62,097 nt of DNA, from assembly GCF_025362475.1 (NCBI RefSeq), contig NZ_JANYGH010000011.1:1-62097 (forward strand). The letters are read 5' to 3'. The first letter of the stretch is position 1. Each line of letters begins with the position of its first letter. The position numbers were made by a program, and so were the translations under genes. Positions 34,339 through 44,480 of this stretch are shown here, piece by piece. The notes under the pieces are model-generated. The model had not been told where the DNA came from. It did not search any database and worked only from the letters and a program-made list of their open reading frames with translations. This DNA comes from Mucilaginibacter sp. (GTDB lineage Bacteria > Bacteroidota > Bacteroidia > Sphingobacteriales > Sphingobacteriaceae).

Positions 34339-36315
34339 CTACTTCAGATACTTATCATACCACTCTATATAACGCTGCAGCCTATCCACCTGGTAACTTG
34401 GCACTGTTATACCATGAAATTGGCCCGGGTAAAGTACCATCTGCGTAGGCACCCCCTGCGATTTCAGCGCCTGGTACATTTGCTCGCCGCCGCCTGTGGG
34501 TACGTTAAAATCTTTTAAGCCCGACATAAACTGTGTAGGCGTTTTTATCTTATCTGCATGAAAAAACGGGTACGATAGCTTGATATACTTCTCGGGGTTT
34601 TTCCATGGAAAACCCAACTCATTATCATATTGTATCACCCATTGATCGCTGCCATAAATGGCCAGTTGCAACGCGCTGCCCGCCCCGCTTGATGCTGCTT
34701 TAAAACGGCTATCCGTTGCTATGGTATAATCGGTAAGGATACCGCCGTAGCTCCAGCCACCTATGCCCAGGTGATCTTTATCGGCAACGCCTGTTTTCAC
34801 CAGTTCGTCAACCGCTCCCAACAGATCCTGTACTTCTTTATTACCCCAATCGGCATAAATGGCTTTGGTATACTCAAGCCCTCGCCCGGTACTGCCGCGA
34901 TAATTAACCGCTGCAACCGCGTAACCTGCCGAGGCCAGCGTTTGCCTGATCATATCAAACTCAAATTCGTCCTGATCTGTAGGGCCGCCGTGTATGTACA
35001 GGATAAAAGGCAACTTTTTGTTTACCATACTATCCGGTGTATATAATATGCCCGATACGAGCGTACCATCACTACTAAAAGACTGAAAACCTTTTACGTG
35101 CGCAAGCTTAACGGTATTTAACCACTTATCCTGGTGAAAAGTAAGCCGGCGAATCTTGCCGTTCTCAATAGCTACCAGTTCATGCGGCATATAAGGGGTG
35201 GTCATTTTGGCTATCCAAACACCGGGCGAATGCCCTATCAAACTTTCAAAACTACACTCGGCACCTTTATAAACCGTTGTTGATTTGCGGAGGAGCAGGT
35301 TATATTGAGCAACATAACGAATACGATCATTGCTTACCAGGTAAACGATGTTCTTGCTATCCCGGCTCCAGGCGTGGTTACTTACCGGGCGGTCAAGTGC
35401 TTCGGTAAGTATTTTGTTGTTTTTACCGTCGACATCCATGATACATAAAACATCATGCTGGTAAATGTAATAATTAGCATCACTGGTTGATCGCAAATAA
35501 GCGATGTGTTTACCATCCGGGCTCCAGAGCGGAGCAATATCATGCCCGGTAAATGTGGTAAGCTGTTTTATCTCACCATCGTCCTTAGCCTCAACCGTAA
35601 AAATATCCAGGTTTTCATTCCTATCTGGATCCGCAGTATGGTTACTCACAAACGCAATTGCTTTACCATCCGGACTCCATACCGGCGACTCATCATCCCT
35701 ATCGCCCGTTGTTAATGTATCCAATTTCTTTGTATCAATACTATACAGGTACAAATGCGTGTGCAAATGCTGCAGGTAACCATTAATATCCTGTTTAAAG
35801 TGGTATCGATCTATCTTTATAGGAGGAATGGTTTTGGGCTCCTTACCTGCATTTTCGGGATCTTTAATTACCAGCACCAGTTTCTTACTATCAGGCGACC
35901 ACGCATAATCTTCCAGGTCTCCTTTTTTTATATCTGTTAGCTTATGTCCTTCGCCTCCCCTTCGGTCCATCAGCCAAACCTGGCCCCCGTTTTTGGAATC
36001 CCGCTCAGATAAGAAGGAAAGGAATTTACCGTCCGGCGTCCATTTAGGCGAAGAAGCCGCTTCGTCGCCATAGGTACCCTGGATGGATTGCTTGCCATCA
36101 AAACTCTGCATCCACAGGTGCGATACCCGGCTATCCTTGGCTGTATCAACCTCTGATAAACTATAAGCCAGCCATTTGCCATCGGGTGATAACTGCGGAT
36201 CAGATAGTGTGGGGATATTATTGATGTCGGATGGTTTTAAGGGGCGTTTAGTGGTTTGAGCTGAAAGGTTTTTGAAAGCCAATACAGCGAAAACGATATA
36301 TATAAATTTATTCAT
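34339..36315 (-). CDS. S9 family peptidase A, 658 aa
   Basis: Secreted prolyl-oligopeptidase-family serine peptidase. A signal peptide (MNKFIYIVFAVLAFKNLSA) precedes a TolB-like beta-propeller with repeated LSPDGKWLAYS, WTPDGKFLSFLSERD, WSPDSKKLVL and WSPDGKAIAFVS motifs (about 30-400). The alpha/beta-hydrolase domain follows. The catalytic Ser522 is in GGWSYGG, the acid in LKDFNVP and the His in FHGITVP. It is 51 bp downstream of a close paralogue on the same strand, so the two form a peptidase operon. Confidence 0.92.
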   Translation of the reverse strand: MNKFIYIVFAVLAFKNLSAQTTKRPLKPSDINNIPTLSDPQLSPDGKWLAYSLSEVDTAKDSRVSHLWMQSFDGKQSIQGTYGDEAASSPKWTPDGKFLSFLSERDSKNGGQVWLMDRRGGEGHKLTDIKKGDLEDYAWSPDSKKLVLVIKDPENAGKEPKTIPPIKIDRYHFKQDINGYLQHLHTHLYLYSIDTKKLDTLTTGDRDDESPVWSPDGKAIAFVSNHTADPDRNENLDIFTVEAKDDGEIKQLTTFTGHDIAPLWSPDGKHIAYLRSTSDANYYIYQHDVLCIMDVDGKNNKILTEALDRPVSNHAWSRDSKNIVYLVSNDRIRYVAQYNLLLRKSTTVYKGAECSFESLIGHSPGVWIAKMTTPYMPHELVAIENGKIRRLTFHQDKWLNTVKLAHVKGFQSFSSDGTLVSGILYTPDSMVNKKLPFILYIHGGPTDQDEFEFDMIRQTLASAGYAVAAVNYRGSTGRGLEYTKAIYADWGNKEVQDLLGAVDELVKTGVADKDHLGIGGWSYGGILTDYTIATDSRFKAASSGAGSALQLAIYGSDQWVIQYDNELGFPWKNPEKYIKLSYPFFHADKIKTPTQFMSGLKDFNVPTGGGEQMYQALKSQGVPTQMVLYPGQFHGITVPSYQVDRLQRYIEWYDKYLK

Positions 36316-36366
36316 GACGAACTAAATCAATTGAGTTATTGTGAATTCCCTTATCCAGGCTGATTA

Positions 36367-38340
36367 CTACTTCTTCAAATATTTATCAAACCACACCACA
36401 TACCTTTGCAACCTGTCAACCTGGTAGCTCGGTTTGCTGATACCGTGAAAGGAGTTTGGATAAAGTATCAATTCTGTTGGGATCCCCTGCGATTTTAGGG
36501 CCTGGTACATTTGTTCGCTGCCGATGGTTGGCACGTTGAAATCCTTCAACCCGGACATGTACAGTACCGGTGTTTTTATTTTATCAGCATGAAAGAACGG
36601 GTACGATAACTGGATCCATTTATCGGCGTTTTTCCATGGCACGCCCAATTCACTTTCATATTGCAGTACATATTGATCGCTGCCATAAACAGACAATTGT
36701 AATGCGCTACCCGCGCCACTGGCAGCGGCTTTGAAACGGGTATCTGATGCTATGGTGTAATTGGTAAGGATACCGCCGTAGCTCCAACCGCCTATGCCCA
36801 AATGATCGGGATCAGCTATGCCCAGCTTCTCCAGCTTATCAACAGCGCCCAGCAAATCTTTTACTTCCTTATTACCCCAATCTGCATAAATAGCTTTACA
36901 ATAATCCAGCCCACGACCATTACTGCCGCGGTAATTTACAGCAGCCACCGCATAACCGGCACCGGCTAATACCTGCCTGGTGGCATCAAAAGTAAATTCG
37001 TCCTGGCCAACAGGGCCGCCATGAATAAATAATATCAGCGGTAGCTTTTTCGCATTGCTATCGGGAGTTAATATAATACCAGAAACTTCTGTACCATCAA
37101 CACTTGTTGACTCAAAGCCTTCTACATGAGCAAGATTAACCGTATTTAACCATGCCTGCTGATGAAATGTAAGCCGGCGCAGTTTACCGCTTTCTAAAGC
37201 AAATAATTCGGCTGGCGTATAGGGGTCGCTTTTTTGTACTACCCAGTTGCCAATGGCATTTGTACCAATATCGGTAATGCCATATTCACCTTTATTTACA
37301 GTCGCGATTTTTCCATTGTTTACGTTTACGCTGGCTACGTAACGCTCCCGGTCGTCCACAACTAAAAATGAAATACTTTTACTATCCTTAGCCCAAACCT
37401 GGTTAGCAACCGGGCGGTCGAGCTGCTGGGTTAGTACTTTTTTGTTTGAACCCACAATATCCATAGTGCACAATACATTCTGATCATACATCATATAATC
37501 AGCATCGCTGGTTGATCGCAGGTAGGAGATCAGCTTACCATCCGGGCTCCATTGTGGATTTCTGTCGGGTCCTTTCCAGGTAGTTACCTGCAATATACTG
37601 GCATTAGGCCGCGCATCTATCGTAAAAATATCGCTGTTCTCATTTCTATCAGGATCGGTACTGCGATTACTTACAAAGGCAATTGTTTTGCTGTCAGGCG
37701 ACCATACCGGTGATTCCTCGTCCTTATCACCCTTTGTAAGTGTATCCAGTTTTTTGGTGACCATATCAAGCAGGTATAAATGCTGATGCAGGTGCTGCAG
37801 GTAACCTTCCACATCCTGCTTAAAGTGGAAACGATCAAGTACTATCGGCTTGGGTGTTTTGGGTTCTTCCTTACCCTTATTTGCAGGATCGCCAATTACA
37901 ATTACCAATTTTTTACTATCTGGCGACCATTCATAATCGCCCAGGTCGCCTTTAATATCTGTGAGTTTAACACCCTCCCCACCCCTGCGGTCGATCAGCC
38001 AAATCTGCGATCCATTCTTTGAGTCGCGCGATGAAAGAAACGATAAATATTTTCCATCCGGCGACCATTTTGGCGATGAAGCAGCTTCGCCCCCGTGTGT
38101 TAATTCAATAGATTCTTTACCATCCCAGCTTTGCATCCACAGGTGCGCTACACGTTTATCTTTTGCTGTATCAACTTCAGATACGGTATAGGCCACCCAT
38201 TTACCATCCGGCGAAAGCTGCGGATCACTTACCGTAGGTATGCGGCTGATATCTGCAGGCTTTAACCGGGTCTTTACCTCCTGGGCCAATGCATAAAAAG
38301 AAACAGTAAATGCAATAATGGAAAGTATGGTTCTTTTCAT
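36367..38340 (-). CDS. S9 family peptidase B, 657 aa
   Basis: Close paralogue of the gene at 34339, alike over its whole length. It has a signal peptide (MKRTILSIIAFTVSFYALAQ), a TolB-like beta-propeller (LSPDGKWVAYT, WSPDGKYLSFLSSRDS, WSPDSKTIAFVSNRS) and a peptidase domain with Ser520 in GGWSYGG. Acid and His sit in LKDFNVP and FHGISKP. The start is at 38340; an upstream frame from 38376 adds a non-signal leader. It comes first in the two-gene operon. The pair suggests recent duplication, perhaps for different peptides. Confidence 0.92.
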   Translation of the reverse strand: MKRTILSIIAFTVSFYALAQEVKTRLKPADISRIPTVSDPQLSPDGKWVAYTVSEVDTAKDKRVAHLWMQSWDGKESIELTHGGEAASSPKWSPDGKYLSFLSSRDSKNGSQIWLIDRRGGEGVKLTDIKGDLGDYEWSPDSKKLVIVIGDPANKGKEEPKTPKPIVLDRFHFKQDVEGYLQHLHQHLYLLDMVTKKLDTLTKGDKDEESPVWSPDSKTIAFVSNRSTDPDRNENSDIFTIDARPNASILQVTTWKGPDRNPQWSPDGKLISYLRSTSDADYMMYDQNVLCTMDIVGSNKKVLTQQLDRPVANQVWAKDSKSISFLVVDDRERYVASVNVNNGKIATVNKGEYGITDIGTNAIGNWVVQKSDPYTPAELFALESGKLRRLTFHQQAWLNTVNLAHVEGFESTSVDGTEVSGIILTPDSNAKKLPLILFIHGGPVGQDEFTFDATRQVLAGAGYAVAAVNYRGSNGRGLDYCKAIYADWGNKEVKDLLGAVDKLEKLGIADPDHLGIGGWSYGGILTNYTIASDTRFKAAASGAGSALQLSVYGSDQYVLQYESELGVPWKNADKWIQLSYPFFHADKIKTPVLYMSGLKDFNVPTIGSEQMYQALKSQGIPTELILYPNSFHGISKPSYQVDRLQRYVVWFDKYLKK

Positions 38341-38497
38341 AGATGAATACAATAAATAAAGTCTGTAATTTAACAATTAGTAGCAGAATCTGCAGGAATT
38401 AAACCCCGATGCCGGAAATATTACAAAAGATAAACCGGATTTACATAGTCCAATTCTCACAAACTATTTTCCGTCTGATTAACCATTCACTTAATTA

Positions 38498-38529
38498 TTT
38501 GGAAAGATAAAATTTAATTACTTACTTTG
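38498..38529 (+). promoter_or_regulatory. Putative promoter of the radical SAM gene
   Basis: TTTG (38498-38501), a 20-bp spacer, then TTACTTTG (38522-38529), one mismatch from TAnnTTTG. It lies 30 bp before the ATG at 38560. Confidence 0.5.
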
Positions 38530-38559
38530 TTATTCAAAGTACTTTTAAATAAATAAACA

Positions 38560-39987
38560 ATGAAAGTTAAATTGATATTACCAGCCTTAACAGAAGCAGA
38601 GAGCCCATTTTGGCGGCCAATAAAATATTCATTGTTTCCTCCCCTGGGTTTGGCAACCCTTGCGGCTTATCTTTCGCCCGATGATGAAATAGACCTGCAG
38701 GATCAGCACGTTGAAAAACTCAACCTGGATGATAACCCCGACCTGGTGGTTATCCAGGTGTATATAACCAATGCTTACCGCGCCTATAAAATTGCCGATC
38801 ATTACCGGGCCAAGGGTGCCTATGTAATTTTAGGGGGCTTGCACGTTACATCTTTACCTATGGAGGCCGCCCCGCATGCTGATAGTATTTTTACAGGGCC
38901 GGGAGAAGACACTTTTCCGCAATTTTTATTGGATTTTAAAAACCATCGCCCTCAAAAAATTTACAATTCCACTATCCGCACGCTCGAAAAAGTTCCGCCC
39001 ATACGCCGTGACCTCATCAAGAGACACCTTTACCTTGTGCCTAATTCCATTGTGGTAACAAGGGGTTGCCCCCACCATTGCAGCTTTTGTTATAAGGATG
39101 CATTTTTTGAAGGAGGCCGTACTTTCTACACACAGGAAGTAGATGATGCTTTGGCCGAAATTGACAGACTCCCCGGCAGGCACCTGTATTTTTTGGATGA
39201 CCATCTGTTAGGTAATGCTAAATTCTCGGGCGCTCTTTTTGATGGGATGAAAGGTATGAACCGCGTTTTCCAGGGAGCCGCAACTGTTGATTCCATACTA
39301 AGAGGCAACCTGGTAGAAAAAGCTGCAGAAGCAGGCCTGAGAAGTTTATTTGTAGGATTTGAAACGTTTTCGCCCCAAAATCTAAAACAAAGTAATAAAA
39401 AGCAAAATCTTGAAAAAGACTATGTAAAGGCTGTAAACAGGCTGCATGATTTGGGAATAATGATAAACGGAAGTTTTGTTTTCGGCCTGGACGATGATGA
39501 CAAAGATGTTTTTAAAAGAACGGTTGACTGGGGCGTGAAACATTCAATTACTACATCAACCTATCATGTTTTAACGCCATACCCAGGTACCGAGCTTTTT
39601 AAAAGTATGGAACGCCAGGGAAGAATACTCACCAAAAACTGGGACCTTTATGATACACGTAAAGTTGTTTACCAAACCATCAACCTAAGCGCTCAGGAAC
39701 TGGAAGACGGCTACTGGTGGGCCTACAAAGAGTTTTACAAGTGGACCAATATATTCAAGGCCAGTATGCAGCATGAATCCAATCTGCATAAATTAAAACA
39801 TTTATTTTATTCGGGAGGATGGAAAAAGTTTGAACCTGTATGGAATTTCCTGATCAAAACAAAAAGCCTCAACAACACCCTCCCGGCTCTGGAAACTGTG
39901 CTTTCAAAAATAAATTTCAATAAAAGTGCAAATAAACCATTGGATAGCATGGAGTTACCGGTGCCCGCCTTTTTACCAGAAAGTTAA
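38560..39987 (+). CDS. B12-binding radical SAM protein, 475 aa
   Basis: Class-B-type radical SAM enzyme. The N-terminal cobalamin-binding Rossmann domain (about 1-130) has PPLGLATLAAYL, DLVVIQVYITNAYRAYKIADHYRAKGAYVILGGLHVT and TGPGEDTFPQFL. The 4Fe-4S-binding CxxxCxxC is at Cys170, Cys174, Cys177 in RGCPHHCSFCYKD. A TIM-barrel core (LYFLDDHLLG, LFVGFETFSPQNLKQSNK, GSFVFGLDDDDKDVF) and a helical C-terminal domain follow. Such enzymes methylate unactivated carbons or rearrange lipids and natural products. The substrate cannot be read. It stands alone, with its own promoter. Confidence 0.9.
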   Translation: MKVKLILPALTEAESPFWRPIKYSLFPPLGLATLAAYLSPDDEIDLQDQHVEKLNLDDNPDLVVIQVYITNAYRAYKIADHYRAKGAYVILGGLHVTSLPMEAAPHADSIFTGPGEDTFPQFLLDFKNHRPQKIYNSTIRTLEKVPPIRRDLIKRHLYLVPNSIVVTRGCPHHCSFCYKDAFFEGGRTFYTQEVDDALAEIDRLPGRHLYFLDDHLLGNAKFSGALFDGMKGMNRVFQGAATVDSILRGNLVEKAAEAGLRSLFVGFETFSPQNLKQSNKKQNLEKDYVKAVNRLHDLGIMINGSFVFGLDDDDKDVFKRTVDWGVKHSITTSTYHVLTPYPGTELFKSMERQGRILTKNWDLYDTRKVVYQTINLSAQELEDGYWWAYKEFYKWTNIFKASMQHESNLHKLKHLFYSGGWKKFEPVWNFLIKTKSLNNTLPALETVLSKINFNKSANKPLDSMELPVPAFLPES

Positions 39988-40035
39988 CTTATGGCAGTCA
40001 ATTTCAATAATTAATTTAATTAACTGCTCATCAAA

Positions 40036-40869
40036 TTATATTACTCCCGCCTTCTCCAACTCCGCCTGCATTTGTTGTTGCATACTTTTGGCTTCGGCAC
40101 GCGCCGCTTCGGCAAAATCTTTACCGTTACTGGCGTAAATAATAGAGCGCGACGCGTTAACTATAAGGCCACAATCTTTGGTGATACCATATTTACACAC
40201 TTCCTCAAGGCTTCCGCCTTGCGCTCCTACCCCGGGTACCAGCAGGAAATTATCCGGGGCATACTTGCGAATATTGGTAAACTCGGTGCTTTTTGTAGCT
40301 CCTACCACGTACATGATCCTATCGGCACCCGCCCAGGTATTGGCTTTTTGAATCACGGTTTCGTACAAATAACCATCGCCGGTTTGCAGGTATTGAAAAT
40401 CTTTACTGCCAACCGATGACGTAAGAGCCAATATGATGATCCATTTGCCTTCATAGGCCAGGTAAGGAGTTACGCTATCATTACCCATATAAGGTGTAAT
40501 AGTAATGGCATCAAAGCTCATCCCGGATGCATTTTCATCAAAAAAGGCTTTGGCATATTTATCGGAAGTATTACCGATATCGCCCCTTTTGGCATCTATT
40601 ATATTTAAGGTATCGGCAGGCAGGTATTTCCAGGTATCAATAAGGCTTTGCAAGCCTTTAATACCACGTGCCTCGTAAAACGCCGCGTTAGGTTTGTAGG
40701 ATACGCACAGATCCTTAGTAGCATCAATAATACGTTTGTTGAATTCCAGTATAGGATCCGGATACTCCTTTAAAAACTCTGGAATTTTATCAATATCTGT
40801 ATCAAGACCTACACATAAAAAGGATTTCTTTTGCTTTATTTGCTCAATTAGCTGCTCGCGGGATACCAT
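40036..40869 (-). CDS. pyrF: Orotidine-5'-phosphate decarboxylase (type 2), 277 aa
   Basis: Last step of UMP synthesis: decarboxylates OMP. The [13 protein letters not shown] start and the catalytic Lys/Asp network in [21 protein letters not shown] are the family hallmark. [17 protein letters not shown] binds the phosphate end. Length (about 270-280) identifies the subfamily 2 enzyme, longer than the E. coli type. It is a single gene, divergent from rho across a 350-bp AT-rich gap. The ending [15 protein letters not shown] is normal. Confidence 0.95.
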   Translation of the reverse strand: MVSREQLIEQIKQKKSFLCVGLDTDIDKIPEFLKEYPDPILEFNKRIIDATKDLCVSYKPNAAFYEARGIKGLQSLIDTWKYLPADTLNIIDAKRGDIGNTSDKYAKAFFDENASGMSFDAITITPYMGNDSVTPYLAYEGKWIIILALTSSVGSKDFQYLQTGDGYLYETVIQKANTWAGADRIMYVVGATKSTEFTNIRKYAPDNFLLVPGVGAQGGSLEEVCKYGITKDCGLIVNASRSIIYASNGKDFAEAARAEAKSMQQQMQAELEKAGVI

Positions 40870-41219
40870 CTGACGGGGTGTTTAAATATTCTGATTGTCA
40901 AAAAAACTAAAAATTTAGCTTAAACATTGTAATGGATCAGATATTTATTTAATTAATTTGAAATTAAAAAATAATTGTTTACAATTGCATCGTTTTCCTT
41001 TGAATTTTTCTTGCACTAAAGAAACAATTTAAAACCCCACGATATTTATTCATTAATACTTTGACTGGGTTTAGATGTTTATTTAATCAATGTTTCAAGA
41101 TCAATTATTTACAATAAGGCCGCTGTGTATACAAAAATTTAAATGCACATTGAAAACCTTATTACCGTTTGAAAACTAATTACAATATTAAAAATCCCTT
41201 TTGAACTATAATTCATATC
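40870..41219. other. Gene-free stretch, 350 bp, pyrF-rho divergent region
   Basis: AT-rich DNA holding the promoters of pyrF (minus) and rho (plus). TTTG boxes occur but none has a well-spaced TAnnTTTG partner. No repeat or hairpin stands out. A long rho leader is possible, and rho genes are commonly autoregulated by attenuation. Confidence 0.5.
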
Positions 41220-42857
41220 ATGTCTGATAAAATCGAATTGAACGACAAACTCGTTTCTGAGTTGCGCGATATTGCAAAAAATTTAGGTATTACTGAGGCC
41301 GACGAACTACGCAAGGCTTCTCTAATTACCCGTATTGTTGAACAACAACAGTTAATTGAGGCCGCAAGGGCACAACAAAACATTGTTGAACAAAATTATG
41401 CACCTATTACTGCAGAACCGGCAGCCGAGGCAGCCAATGAAAAAGCACGTAAACGTACCCGTGTATTAAAACCTAAAACTCAGCCCCGCGTTGAAGTTCC
41501 TTTGGATGACACCAACCTGTTTGATCAGGAAGAAGAAGACCAACAGAATAACGAAGACGCTCAGAATGATATACCAGCACCCGAGCCGGTTGCCAGCGAA
41601 GCCACTGATAACCAACCCGGTGAAACAGCCCCTAAAGTGGAGACGCCATCGGCAGATGTTCGTCCGCCGCAAAAATTTGACAGGCGCGCCAATGGCAACC
41701 CTAATCAGCAAAAAGCACAGGAGCCGCCTATCAACCTTGATTTTGATAATGTTATTGTAAACGAAGGCGTATTGGAAATTATGCCCGATGGTTACGGTTT
41801 CTTAAGATCATCAGACTATAATTACCTTACTTCACCGGATGATATTTATGTATCACAATCACAAATAAAATTATTCGGCTTAAAAACCGGTGATACTGTT
41901 CGTGGCAGCATCCGTCCGCCTAAAGAAGGCGAAAAATATTTTCCTTTGGTACGTGTTGAAGCCATTAACGGCCGTATCCCTGCCGAAGTTCGTGACCGCG
42001 TTCCTTTCGATCACTTAACACCGCTTTTCCCATCCGAGAAACTGAGCCTGTTTACTGATGCCGGTAATTATTCAACCCGCATCATGGATTTGTTCTCACC
42101 TATTGGTAAAGGTCAGCGTGGGTTAATTGTGGCACAGCCTAAAACAGGTAAAACCATGTTATTAAAGGATGTGGCCAATGCTATTGCCCGCAACCACCCC
42201 GAAGTATACCTTATTATATTACTGATAGACGAACGCCCCGAAGAGGTAACCGATATGGCCCGCAGCGTGCGTGCAGAAGTAGTATCATCAACCTTTGATG
42301 AGCCAGCTGAGCGCCACGTAAAAATTGCCAATATTGTTTTAGAAAAAGCTAAACGTATGGTAGAGTGTGGTCATGACGTGGTGATCCTTTTGGATTCAAT
42401 AACCCGCCTTGCCCGTGCCTATAACACGGTAGCACCTGCTTCAGGTAAGATATTATCGGGTGGTGTTGATGCCAACGCATTGCACAAACCAAAACGTTTT
42501 TTTGGTGCAGCCCGTAATATTGAAGATGGTGGTTCATTAACCATTATTGCTACAGCTTTAACAGAAACCGGTTCAAAAATGGACGAAGTTATCTTTGAAG
42601 AGTTTAAAGGAACCGGTAACATGGAATTACAGCTTGATCGTAAATTATCAAACAAACGTATCTTCCCTGCTATCGATATCACTGCATCAAGTACCCGTCG
42701 TGATGACCTGTTGCTTGATCGCGATACGCTACAACGCATCTGGATTTTACGTAACCACCTGGCAGACATGAACTCACAGGAGTCAATGGAGTTTCTACAA
42801 GCTCAGATCAGGGGTACAAAAACCAACGAAGAATTCCTGATTTCTATGAATTCGTAA
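41220..42857 (+). CDS. rho: Transcription termination factor Rho, 545 aa
   Basis: Hexameric RNA-dependent ATPase/helicase that ends transcription. An N-terminal Rho_N helix bundle ([37 protein letters not shown]) is followed by a low-complexity insert (about 60-165) rich in Glu, Gln, Asn, Pro and Arg ([31 protein letters not shown]). The RNA-binding OB domain ([21 protein letters not shown]) and the ATPase with Walker A AQPKTGKT, Walker [17 protein letters not shown] and the Q/R-loops then follow. The insert lengthens Rho from about 420 to 545 aa, as often seen in Bacteroidota. It is a single gene. Confidence 0.96.
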   Translation: MSDKIELNDKLVSELRDIAKNLGITEADELRKASLITRIVEQQQLIEAARAQQNIVEQNYAPITAEPAAEAANEKARKRTRVLKPKTQPRVEVPLDDTNLFDQEEEDQQNNEDAQNDIPAPEPVASEATDNQPGETAPKVETPSADVRPPQKFDRRANGNPNQQKAQEPPINLDFDNVIVNEGVLEIMPDGYGFLRSSDYNYLTSPDDIYVSQSQIKLFGLKTGDTVRGSIRPPKEGEKYFPLVRVEAINGRIPAEVRDRVPFDHLTPLFPSEKLSLFTDAGNYSTRIMDLFSPIGKGQRGLIVAQPKTGKTMLLKDVANAIARNHPEVYLIILLIDERPEEVTDMARSVRAEVVSSTFDEPAERHVKIANIVLEKAKRMVECGHDVVILLDSITRLARAYNTVAPASGKILSGGVDANALHKPKRFFGAARNIEDGGSLTIIATALTETGSKMDEVIFEEFKGTGNMELQLDRKLSNKRIFPAIDITASSTRRDDLLLDRDTLQRIWILRNHLADMNSQESMEFLQAQIRGTKTNEEFLISMNS

Positions 42858-42947
42858 TATTTTTGCGATAATGAAGTTATATTTAATGTAAATATTATTT
42901 GTAACTTCATTATTACTTAATAAAATCCTGATAACTTCGTAACACAA

Positions 42948-43670
42948 ATGAAGAGACGAGTTAGAAAACATCTTCCTAATACAATAACCTGTGCAAACTT
43001 ATTTAGCGGTTGTATAGGGATAGTGTTTGCCTTTCAGGGTAATTTGCTAATTGCATCCTATGCAATTTTTTTAGCAGCAATTTTTGATTTTTTTGATGGC
43101 TTTGCATCACGTGTACTTAACTCCTACTCATTTATAGGTAAGGATCTTGATTCGCTGGCCGATATGGTGAGCTTTGGTTTTTTACCTTCGGCTATACTAT
43201 ATGAGTTGTTTTTAAAAGCTCCGCAAATTAATCATGTAAGCACTTATTTGTGCTACCTCGCCTTTTCTATAACTGTTTTCTCGGCGTTAAGACTGGCAAA
43301 ATTCAATAATGACACCCGCCAATCGGATAGTTTTATTGGTTTGCCAACACCGGCCAATGCTATATTTATTGCTTCGTTACCTTTAATTATTGAGCAGTAT
43401 GAGGTATTGGCCCGCTACATCTTAAACCCATACATTTTAACAGGGCTTATTATAATCATGTGCACTCTGCTGGTTTCTGAATTGCCGCTCATGTCGCTCA
43501 AATTTAAAAACCGCGATTTCAATAAAAACATTTTCCGTTATTTACTGCTCTTGTTTTCGGCAATACTGATTCTATTTTTTAAATTTGTCGCAGTTCCGGT
43601 GGTTATATTTATTTACATCACTTTATCTTTAATTCAAACAAAAATCACAAATGACAAAGTTCCAGGCTGA
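42948..43670 (+). CDS. pssA: CDP-diacylglycerol-serine O-phosphatidyltransferase, 240 aa
   Basis: Makes phosphatidylserine from CDP-diacylglycerol and serine, the precursor of phosphatidylethanolamine. The CDP-alcohol phosphatidyltransferase motif is readable as AIFDFFDGFASRVLNSYSFIGKDLDSLADMVSFG (the D-x2-D-G-x2-A-R-x8-G-x3-D-x3-D pattern). The chain has about seven membrane helices. The N-terminus PNTITCANLFSGCIGIVFAF is typical. Its stop overlaps the purS start by 20 bp. No psd gene is next to it. Confidence 0.93.
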   Translation: MKRRVRKHLPNTITCANLFSGCIGIVFAFQGNLLIASYAIFLAAIFDFFDGFASRVLNSYSFIGKDLDSLADMVSFGFLPSAILYELFLKAPQINHVSTYLCYLAFSITVFSALRLAKFNNDTRQSDSFIGLPTPANAIFIASLPLIIEQYEVLARYILNPYILTGLIIIMCTLLVSELPLMSLKFKNRDFNKNIFRYLLLLFSAILILFFKFVAVPVVIFIYITLSLIQTKITNDKVPG

Positions 43671-43911
43671 AATTGACGTAATGCCCAAAAAAGAAATACT
43701 TGATCCTCAAGGAAAAGCAGTAACCGGAAGCATGAAAAATCTTGGTTTAGCCGAAATACAAAATGTACGTATAGGCAAACACATCACGCTTGAAATTGAA
43801 GCCGACAACGCTGAAATCGCCCATAGCAAAGTTGATGAAGCTTGTAAAAACCTGCTTGCTAACCTGATTATGGAAAGCTATACTTTTAAAGTAGTAGAAG
43901 TAGTAGCTTAA
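43651..43911 (+). CDS. purS: Phosphoribosylformylglycinamidine synthase subunit PurS, 86 aa
   Basis: Small subunit of the three-part PurSLQ enzyme that converts FGAR to FGAM in purine synthesis; PurS bridges PurL and PurQ. The sequence KFQAEIDVMPKKEILDPQGKAV, then LGLAEIQNVRIGKHITLEIE, then VDEACKNLLANLIMESYTFKVVEV is typical in length and pattern. It overlaps the end of pssA by 20 bp, which implies translational coupling. purL and purQ are not nearby. It ends before a strong bidirectional terminator. Confidence 0.93.
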   Translation: MTKFQAEIDVMPKKEILDPQGKAVTGSMKNLGLAEIQNVRIGKHITLEIEADNAEIAHSKVDEACKNLLANLIMESYTFKVVEVVA

Positions 43912-44095
43912 GGCAGAAAGCTTAAAGCAAAAAGCCAACATATTTCACATAATCATCGGATAGCAAAAGCTATTTGTGACACTTAAAAAATTATAAAAGC
44001 AAAAGGCAACCATAATGGTCGCCTTTTGCTTTTATGTATATAAAGCTTTTAGCCTTCTGCTTTAAGCTTTCAGCTCTCTAAAGGCTTGCTTCTTT
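43912..44095. repeat. Inverted arms enclosing a terminator
   Basis: The left arm GGCAGAAAGCTTAAAGCAAA and the right arm GCCTTCTGCTTTAAGCTTTC are mutually inverted. They lie either side of the hairpin at 43993-44035, between convergent purS and the Hpt gene. The same kind of sequence (TTAAGCCTTAAGCTTTC) occurs at 160-178. Confidence 0.7.
43993..44035. terminator. Bidirectional terminator between purS and Hpt genes
   Basis: A 21-bp arm (43993-44013) pairs with 44015-44035 across a 1-nt gap, with one mismatch. AAAAG/CTTTT ends suit both directions. Confidence 0.85.
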
Positions 44096-44455
44096 TTCTT
44101 CCTTAATTTGTTTAAGCGTAATCAGGTTGGCATTAACCGTTGCCTTTACCTGGTTAAATTTAGCTAATATCTCGCCCGGGTTTTGTCCTCCTCCTTTACA
44201 GGCTATCTCAACTTCCTGTATGGTGGCCTGGCTTATAGGCATACCAAAGAAACCAAGGTTGGGCTTTAGCTTGTGCGATACCTTACCCGCTTCTGCCCAA
44301 TCGCCAGAATCAAGTGCGGTGCTGATATTACCAAGTAACAGTGGGGTTTGCTCCAGGAACATACCTATTGATTCAACAATAAATTCATCACTGCCATCGG
44401 CAATTTCATATAGAAAGGAAAGATCAAAGTCTTGCTCGGGTGAAATATCTGACAT
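44078..44455 (-). CDS. Hpt (histidine phosphotransfer) domain protein, 125 aa
   Basis: Carries phosphate from a hybrid kinase's receiver domain to a response regulator. The four-helix Hpt domain is seen, with phospho-acceptor His61 in KVSHKLKPNLGFFGMP (the HxxKxxxxxxG pattern). It is short, soluble and free-standing. In this window only the FIST-linked hybrid kinase at 22710 lacks its own Hpt, so this protein could be its partner, although the genes lie 20 kb apart. It is a single gene with folK upstream on the same strand. Confidence 0.85.
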   Translation of the reverse strand: MSDISPEQDFDLSFLYEIADGSDEFIVESIGMFLEQTPLLLGNISTALDSGDWAEAGKVSHKLKPNLGFFGMPISQATIQEVEIACKGGGQNPGEILAKFNQVKATVNANLITLKQIKEEKEASL

Positions 44456-44480
44456 ATAAAAGATGTATGAATAATCAAAA

